The notes beneath the pieces are model-generated. The model did not search any database, was not told the DNA's origin, and worked only from the letters and a program-made list of their open reading frames with translations. Below, piece by piece: positions 6,299-10,079 of a DNA stretch of 10,079 nt. The first letter of the stretch is position 1, and each line of letters starts with the position of its first letter. The stretch is from RGIG8767 sp964531805 (lineage in GTDB: Bacteria; Bacillota; Clostridia; Lachnospirales; Lachnospiraceae). The translations under genes and the position numbers were made by a program. The DNA is taken from contig CAZHGE010000095.1 in the NCBI GenBank assembly GCA_964531805.1, positions 1-10,079 of the forward strand. The letters are read 5' to 3'.

Positions 6299-7123
6299 AT
6301 GGTTGAAATTTTAAAATCCATTTTATTTGGTATCGTACAGGGAATTACAGAATGGCTGCCGATTAGTAGTACGGGGCATATGATTCTGCTAAATGAGTTT
6401 GTGACACTGGATGTAACACCGGAGTTTTGGGAAATGTTTAAGGTGGTTATCCAGTTTGGATCCATTTTAGCGGTAGTGCTGATCTTTTGGGGAAAATTAT
6501 TTCCATTTGATTTTAAGTCCAAAGAAGTGATTCGAAAAGATGTTATGCAGATGTGGTTTAAAGTTGTGGTGGGCTGTATTCCGGCAGGACTTTTGGTTGT
6601 ATTTGGATTGGATGAAGTCTGTGATGCGCTTTTTCAAAATTATCTGACAGTTGCCGTTATGCTTATTTTATTTGGTGTGCTTTTTATTGTGATTGAAAAT
6701 AAAAATAAAAGTGCATCACCAAAGATAACGGACATTTCCCAGATTACATATAAGACTGCCTTTATCATTGGAATCTTCCAGTTGATTGCAGCGGTATTTC
6801 CGGGAACTTCACGTTCCGGTTCTACGATTGTGGGAAGCTTGTTGTTAGGTGTTTCCAGAACAGTGGCGGCGGAGTTTACATTCTTCTTAGCAGTTCCTAC
6901 GATGTTGGGAGCTAGTCTGTTAAAATTAGTCAAATTTGGTTTTGCATTTTCTGCATCTGAACTGATTATCCTGCTTGTAGGGATGGTAGTTGCATTTGTA
7001 GTTTCCGTGGTGGTGATACGTTTCCTGATGGATTACATCAAACGCCATGACTTTAAAGTTTTTGGCTGGTATCGCATCGTATTAGGTATCGTTGTAATTG
7101 CATATTTTATGTTTTTTGCATAA
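6299..7123 (+). CDS. uppP: Undecaprenyl-pyrophosphate phosphatase (BacA/UppP family)
   Basis: Integral membrane phosphatase of 274 residues (family about 265-280). It hydrolyses undecaprenyl pyrophosphate to the monophosphate, recycling the lipid carrier for peptidoglycan and other wall polymers; extra UppP gives bacitracin tolerance in other bacteria. Both active-site blocks are intact: QGITEWLPISSTGH (14-27) contains the (E/Q)xxxE pair Gln14 and Glu18 plus Ser24, Thr25 and His27, and PGTSRSG (168-174) contains Arg172 (Arg174 in E. coli). Hydrophobic segments cover the rest. AGGAGG at 6287-6292 sits six bases before the ATG. A terminator upstream argues for a separate transcription unit, but I find only a weak promoter match (TTTACA at 6238-6243, poor -10 near 6262). 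Confidence 0.95.
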   Translation: MVEILKSILFGIVQGITEWLPISSTGHMILLNEFVTLDVTPEFWEMFKVVIQFGSILAVVLIFWGKLFPFDFKSKEVIRKDVMQMWFKVVVGCIPAGLLVVFGLDEVCDALFQNYLTVAVMLILFGVLFIVIENKNKSASPKITDISQITYKTAFIIGIFQLIAAVFPGTSRSGSTIVGSLLLGVSRTVAAEFTFFLAVPTMLGASLLKLVKFGFAFSASELIILLVGMVVAFVVSVVVIRFLMDYIKRHDFKVFGWYRIVLGIVVIAYFMFFA

Positions 7124-7164
7124 AGAAAGCGTATTTTTTGCGATTTCTTTGGTAAGAGATTGCA

Positions 7165-7193
7165 TTGACATGTCGATTTTTGTAAAGTAAACT
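7165..7193 (+). promoter_or_regulatory. Strong sigma-A promoter of the Lys/Ala-rich protein gene
   Basis: Perfect -35 TTGACA (7165-7170), 17-base spacer, -10 TAAACT (7188-7193). It predicts transcription from about 7200 and a leader of roughly 80 bases. Confidence 0.65.
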
Positions 7194-7215
7194 CGTATGG
7201 TGAGACTAGAAGATT

Positions 7216-7245
7216 TTGACTTGACAGGATACGTAAGAATAAAAA
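7216..7245 (+). promoter_or_regulatory. Possible second, downstream promoter of the same gene
   Basis: TTGACT (7216-7221) with an 18-base spacer to TAAAAA (7240-7245); a perfect TTGACA overlaps at 7221-7226 but has no well-spaced -10. If real, it gives the gene tandem promoters. Confidence 0.35.
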
Positions 7246-7279
7246 TAAAAGTCATTTTTAGGGGAAAGGAAAATTAATT

Positions 7280-7768
7280 ATGACAACAAAGAAACCAGTT
7301 GCTACATTAGCAAAAAAAGAAGAAGTAAAAGCAGCACCAGCTGTAGAAACAAAAGTTGAAGTAAAGGCAGAAGCAGCTAAAGCAGCAGATACAAAAGTAG
7401 AAGAAAAAGCAGCTAAGGCTCCAGCAAAGAAGGCGGCAGCTAAAAAAGAAACAGCAGCTAAGACAACAAAGAAAGCAACAACTGCTAAGAAGGAAACAGT
7501 TAAGAAAGAGACAGCAGCAAAAGCACCTGCTAAAAAGGCTGCAACAGCAGCAAAAGCATCTGCTAAGAAAGAAGTTAAGATTGCAATTCAGTTTGCAGAC
7601 AAGAATTATACATCAGAAGATTTAGCAAATATTGCTAATGATGTATGGGTATATGATTACAATAAGAAAGCTTCTGAATTAAAAGACGTTCAGTTATACG
7701 TTAAGCCAGAAGAATCAAAAGTATACTATGTATTCAACAACGAAATCGCTGGTGATTTCAACATTTAA
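7280..7768 (+). CDS. Lys/Ala-rich histone-tail-like protein with small C-terminal domain (DUF6465-like)
   Basis: Predicted cytosolic protein of 162 residues, function unknown. Residues 1-100 contain 31 Ala and 29 Lys with Thr, Glu and Pro: imperfect KKAAAKKE, KAPAKKAA and TAKKET repeats resembling histone H1 tails and bacterial KA-rich nucleoid proteins. This part should be disordered and strongly basic. Residues 98-162 form a compact-looking domain (VKIAIQFADKNYTSEDLANI, KDVQLYVKPEESKVYYVFN) that I match to DUF6465 from memory. The ATG follows AAAGGA by nine bases. Codon use is extremely narrow (GCA/GCT, AAA/AAG, ACA, GAA), as in highly expressed genes. Strong promoter(s) and a strong terminator make it a standalone unit. 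DNA or RNA binding is inference from composition only. Confidence 0.85.
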   Translation: MTTKKPVATLAKKEEVKAAPAVETKVEVKAEAAKAADTKVEEKAAKAPAKKAAAKKETAAKTTKKATTAKKETVKKETAAKAPAKKAATAAKASAKKEVKIAIQFADKNYTSEDLANIANDVWVYDYNKKASELKDVQLYVKPEESKVYYVFNNEIAGDFNI

Positions 7769-7784
7769 TAATGGAACATGGCAG

Positions 7785-7815
7785 GCCATCCGTAATATTG
7801 CGGATGGCTTTTTTT
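7785..7815 (+). terminator. Intrinsic terminator of the Lys/Ala-rich protein gene
   Basis: GCCATCCG (7785-7792) pairs perfectly with CGGATGGC (7801-7808) around an eight-base loop, directly followed by seven T's (7809-7815). It lies 16 bases after the stop codon and insulates the heat-shock operon. Confidence 0.92.
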
Positions 7816-7849
7816 ATATATTTTTTATAATTTATTTGCAAATAATTTG

Positions 7850-7878
7850 TTGACAATAGATAGTGACAGTGATATCTT
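7850..7878 (+). promoter_or_regulatory. Sigma-A promoter of the hrcA operon
   Basis: Perfect -35 TTGACA (7850-7855), 17-base spacer, -10 TATCTT (7873-7878). Predicted transcription start is near 7885, so the CIRCE operator lies just inside the transcribed leader, the usual arrangement for class I heat-shock operons. Confidence 0.8.
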
Positions 7879-7892
7879 GTGTCTAGAAGGTG

Positions 7893-7919
7893 TTAGCACT
7901 CGAAAGGGTTGAGTGCTAA
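7893..7919 (+). promoter_or_regulatory. CIRCE operator (HrcA binding site)
   Basis: TTAGCACTC, nine-base spacer, GAGTGCTAA: an exact match to the CIRCE consensus. Symmetry extends two further bases on each side (7891-7921, 11-bp arms). HrcA dimers bind it to repress the operon; in the mRNA the same repeat can form a hairpin. It lies about 25 bases before the hrcA start. Confidence 0.98.
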
Positions 7920-7943
7920 CAAATAAGAAAAGGGGGAATGGAA

Positions 7944-8972
7944 ATGCATCTGGATGAACGTAAGATGAAAATTTTACAAGCGGTTATCCGCAATTATCTG
8001 GAAACCGGCGAACCGGTAGGCAGCAGGACCATTTCCAAATACACTGATTTGAATTTAAGTTCGGCGACCATTCGGAATGAAATGGCGGACTTAGAAGAAA
8101 TGGGTTATATCTTGCAGCCCCATACTTCTGCCGGACGAATTCCTTCGGATGCAGGTTATCGTTTATATGTGGATACGATGATGCAGGAGAAGGAAAGAGA
8201 AGTTCAGGAATTAAAGGAAAGCCTTTTAGAAAAGGAAGACCGGCTGGATCATCTTTTAAAACAGACAGCGAAACTGTTGGCGACCAATACCAATTATGCG
8301 ACTATGGTATCTGCACCGGTGATGCACCGCAACAAATTAAAGTTTATTCAGCTTTCAAAAGTAAACACCGATCAGATTTTGGTGGTCGTGGTAGTAGAAG
8401 GTAATGTGATTAAGAATACGATCATAGATGTGTCGGAAGAGTTGACGGATGAAACTGTTTTAAAATTAAATATTTTGCTGAATACACATTTGAATGGTTT
8501 ATCAATAGAAGAAATAAACTTAGCGATGATTACCAACTTAAAGCAACAGGCCGGTATCCACAGTGATATTGTGGGAGAAGTAATTGATGCAGTGGCAGAT
8601 TCCATTCACGAAGAAGAGGAATTGGAAATTTACACCAGTGGTACGAACAATATCTTCAAATATCCGGAACTGGCGGATCATCAGAAGGCCAGCGAGTTAA
8701 TCAATACTTTTGAAGAAAAGCATGTATTAAATGAACTCGTTCATGAGACATTAGCAGATGAAAACAATACCGGCATTCAGGTGTATATCGGTAAAGAAGC
8801 TCCAGTGCAGTCCATGGATGATTGTAGTATTGTAACTGCAACTTATGAATTGGGTGAAGGCATGAAGGGAACGATAGGAATTATCGGACCAAAGCGTATG
8901 GATTACGATAAAGTAGTCGATAATCTGAAAACGGTGATGCGTCAGTTAGATTCATTATATAAGAAAGATTAA
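7944..8972 (+). CDS. hrcA: Heat-inducible transcription repressor HrcA
   Basis: DNA-binding repressor of class I heat-shock genes. In characterised systems it needs GroEL to fold into its active form, so misfolded protein that occupies the chaperonin relieves repression. 342 residues, normal for the family. The N-terminal winged helix-turn-helix covers about 1-75, with LDERKMKILQAVI (3-15), SRTISKYTDLNLSSATIRNE (27-46) and the conserved HTSAGRIPSDAGYRLYVD (60-77). The remainder matches the GAF-like and dimerisation parts. I chose the ATG at 7944: the GGGGG site ends seven bases before it and the protein then begins MHLDERK as homologues do. The in-frame ATG at 7938 touches the ribosome binding site and adds only Met-Glu. 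First gene of hrcA-grpE-dnaK, autoregulated by the CIRCE. Confidence 0.97.
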   Translation: MHLDERKMKILQAVIRNYLETGEPVGSRTISKYTDLNLSSATIRNEMADLEEMGYILQPHTSAGRIPSDAGYRLYVDTMMQEKEREVQELKESLLEKEDRLDHLLKQTAKLLATNTNYATMVSAPVMHRNKLKFIQLSKVNTDQILVVVVVEGNVIKNTIIDVSEELTDETVLKLNILLNTHLNGLSIEEINLAMITNLKQQAGIHSDIVGEVIDAVADSIHEEEELEIYTSGTNNIFKYPELADHQKASELINTFEEKHVLNELVHETLADENNTGIQVYIGKEAPVQSMDDCSIVTATYELGEGMKGTIGIIGPKRMDYDKVVDNLKTVMRQLDSLYKKD

Positions 8973-8992
8973 AAACAGAAAGGATGAGAAAC

Positions 8993-9649
8993 GTGTCCAA
9001 TCAGGAAAAAGAAATTTTAGAAGAAAATACGAAAGCAGATACTTCTGATGCGGAAACTTCTGCAGAGGAAACTGTTGAGGTGAAAACAGAAGAGACTGTC
9101 ACAGAGACGGCAGAAGAGGCAGATGAAACGGCAGGTAATGTTGAGGAAGAAACTGCCCAGGAAAAAGATAAGAAGTTTGGTAAGAAAAAGAAGTCGTCTG
9201 ATAAGAAGGCGGAAGCTTATGAAGCCAAAATTGCAGAACTAGAAGACAGAGTGAAACGTCAGATGGCGGAGTTTGAAAATTACCGTAAACGTACTGAGAA
9301 GGAAAAAGCAGCCATGTTTGAGATGGGAGCCAAAAGTGTAGTAGAAAAGATTCTTCCAGTAGTAGATAATTTTGAAAGAGGTCTGGCAGCTGTCCCAGAA
9401 ACGGATAAAGGCGGTGCATTTGCGGAAGGTATGAACATGATATACAAGCAGATGATGACCGAATTAGAGGGTTTGGGTGTGAAGCCGATTGAAGCTGTTG
9501 GTCAGGAATTTGATCCGAATTTCCACAATGCAGTTATGCAGGTGGAAAGCGATGAATACGAAGAAGGCGTCGTGGCACAGGAGTTATTGAAAGGCTATAT
9601 GTATCGTGAAACTGTTGTGAGACACAGTATGGTTGCTGTTACACAATAG
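8993..9649 (+). CDS. grpE: GrpE, nucleotide exchange factor of DnaK
   Basis: Cytosolic cochaperone that releases ADP from DnaK to drive the folding cycle and acts as a dimer and thermosensor. 218 residues from the GTG at 8993. Residues 1-58 are a low-complexity acidic Glu/Thr tail; a short Lys-rich patch KKFGKKKKSSDKK follows (60-72). The long coiled-coil helix runs about 73-130 with EFENYRKRTEKEK (93-105), and the beta domain holds the GrpE signature FDPNFHNAVMQV (173-184) and VAQELLKGYMYRETVVRHSMVAV. The GTG is preferred because AAAGGA (8979-8984) is eight bases upstream of it, whereas the in-frame ATG at 8984 overlaps that site; MSNQEKE is then the N-terminus. It starts 20 bases after hrcA and is cotranscribed with it. 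No separate promoter or CIRCE is seen. Confidence 0.96.
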   Translation: MSNQEKEILEENTKADTSDAETSAEETVEVKTEETVTETAEEADETAGNVEEETAQEKDKKFGKKKKSSDKKAEAYEAKIAELEDRVKRQMAEFENYRKRTEKEKAAMFEMGAKSVVEKILPVVDNFERGLAAVPETDKGGAFAEGMNMIYKQMMTELEGLGVKPIEAVGQEFDPNFHNAVMQVESDEYEEGVVAQELLKGYMYRETVVRHSMVAVTQ

Positions 9650-9736
9650 AAATAAATTAAGCAGGTAAGAAAAACATTTGTAACAAAATATTCTAATATG
9701 CCCAAATAGGCACAAGTTTAAGAGGAGGAAAGAAAA

Positions 9737-10079
9737 ATGAGCAAGATCATTGGTATCGATTTAGGAACAACAAACAGTTGTGTAGCGGTTATGGAAGGTG
9801 GTAAACCAACTGTTATCGCAAATACAGAAGGCGCAAGAACAACACCATCTGTTGTAGCATTTACAAAAACAGGAGAAAGATTAGTTGGTGAACCTGCAAA
9901 ACGTCAGGCTGTTACTAACGCAGAAAAGACAATCTCTTCTATTAAGAGAGATATGGGTACAGACAACGGCAGAACAATTGATGATAAGAAATACTCTCCA
10001 CAGCAGATTTCAGCTATGATTTTACAGAAATTAAAAGCAGACGCTGAGAGCTATTTAGGTGAAACTGTAAGCGAAGCAG
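9737..10079 (+). CDS. dnaK: Chaperone DnaK (Hsp70), 3'-truncated by window edge
   Basis: ATP-dependent Hsp70 chaperone, partner of GrpE and DnaJ. Only the first 114 codons, part of the nucleotide-binding domain, are in the window. Diagnostic blocks: IIGIDLGTTNSCVAVMEGG at the start, with the phosphate-1 loop GIDLGTTNS at 6-14, then IANTEGARTTPSVVAF and VGEPAKRQAVTNAEKTISSIKR. AGGAGG (9723-9728) sits eight bases before the ATG. The 87 bases after grpE show no convincing promoter, terminator or second CIRCE, so dnaK is read as the third gene of the hrcA operon. Codon use is strongly restricted, unlike hrcA, fitting high expression. dnaJ would be expected beyond the window. Confidence 0.98.
   Translation, partial: MSKIIGIDLGTTNSCVAVMEGGKPTVIANTEGARTTPSVVAFTKTGERLVGEPAKRQAVTNAEKTISSIKRDMGTDNGRTIDDKKYSPQQISAMILQKLKADAESYLGETVSEA

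Noticed and set aside
7122..7150. Possible terminator hairpin at the uppP stop codon (AAAGAAAGCG with CGATTTCTTT)
   Set aside because: The stem is AT-rich with an internal mismatch and no T-run follows, so I would not call it a terminator.
7280..7580. Repetitive Lys/Ala codons as a DNA tandem repeat
   Set aside because: The repetition is at the amino-acid level and imperfect; no fixed unit length or near-identical DNA units are visible.
9099..9419. 106-codon minus-strand frame within grpE
   Set aside because: It arises from the low-complexity Glu/Lys codons of grpE read in reverse; no domain or start signal.
9650..9736. Possible separate dnaK promoter or operator in the grpE-dnaK gap
   Set aside because: TTGTAA and TAATAT are present but only 10 bases apart; the only inverted repeat (TGCC/GGCA near 9699-9712) has a 4-bp stem and there is no CIRCE.
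1..10079. CRISPR array, insertion sequence, tRNA, rRNA or phage genes
   Set aside because: No regularly spaced repeats, transposase or integrase motifs, terminal inverted repeats or RNA-gene landmarks seen on either strand.

Overview
The window looks like an ordinary chromosomal segment of a low-GC Gram-positive anaerobe of the Clostridia, most likely Lachnospiraceae. The reasons are the AT-rich intergenic DNA, strong AGGAGG-type ribosome binding sites, a CIRCE-controlled hrcA-grpE-dnaK operon, a SpoVB/YtgP-type flippase, a DUF3048 lipoprotein, and a Lys/Ala-rich protein with a C-terminal domain resembling the DUF6465 family, which I know mainly from that group. The genus assignment is inference; no rRNA or other phylogenetic marker is present. 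I see no insertion sequence, phage gene, tRNA, rRNA or CRISPR array.

Layout. (1) 1-689: 3' part of a class II fructose-bisphosphate aldolase gene, closed by a perfect 15-bp terminator hairpin and followed by a second perfect hairpin. (2) 945-1466, minus strand: a cyclophilin (PpiB) with its own terminator, promoter and a short palindrome in its leader. (3) 1658-2419, plus strand and divergent from ppiB: a GNAT acetyltransferase with an extra N-terminal domain. (4) 2542-7123: an envelope-flavoured block with a MurJ/SpoVB-like flippase, a DUF3048 lipoprotein, a polytopic CobS-like protein 14 bases behind it, and the undecaprenyl-pyrophosphate phosphatase UppP. (5) 7280-7768: a Lys/Ala-rich histone-tail-like protein behind tandem promoters and before a clean terminator. 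(6) 7850-10079: the class I heat-shock operon, with promoter, perfect CIRCE, hrcA, grpE and the 5' end of dnaK, which runs off the window.

How the genes fit together. HrcA represses its own operon through the CIRCE and is tuned by chaperone load, with GrpE and DnaK as the output. UppP and the MurJ-like flippase act at two steps of the undecaprenyl lipid carrier cycle for wall or surface polysaccharide. They flank the DUF3048 lipoprotein and CobS-like genes, though promoters and terminators between them show several transcription units.

The best candidate for something non-routine is the CobS-like protein. It keeps the family framework but departs from three conserved family segments, including an Arg where the metal-binding-type Asp is expected, and has no cobalamin genes or visible B12 riboswitch near it. 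Three start sites were moved downstream of the longest possible open frame, on promoter or ribosome-binding-site evidence (DUF3048 lipoprotein, hrcA, grpE).
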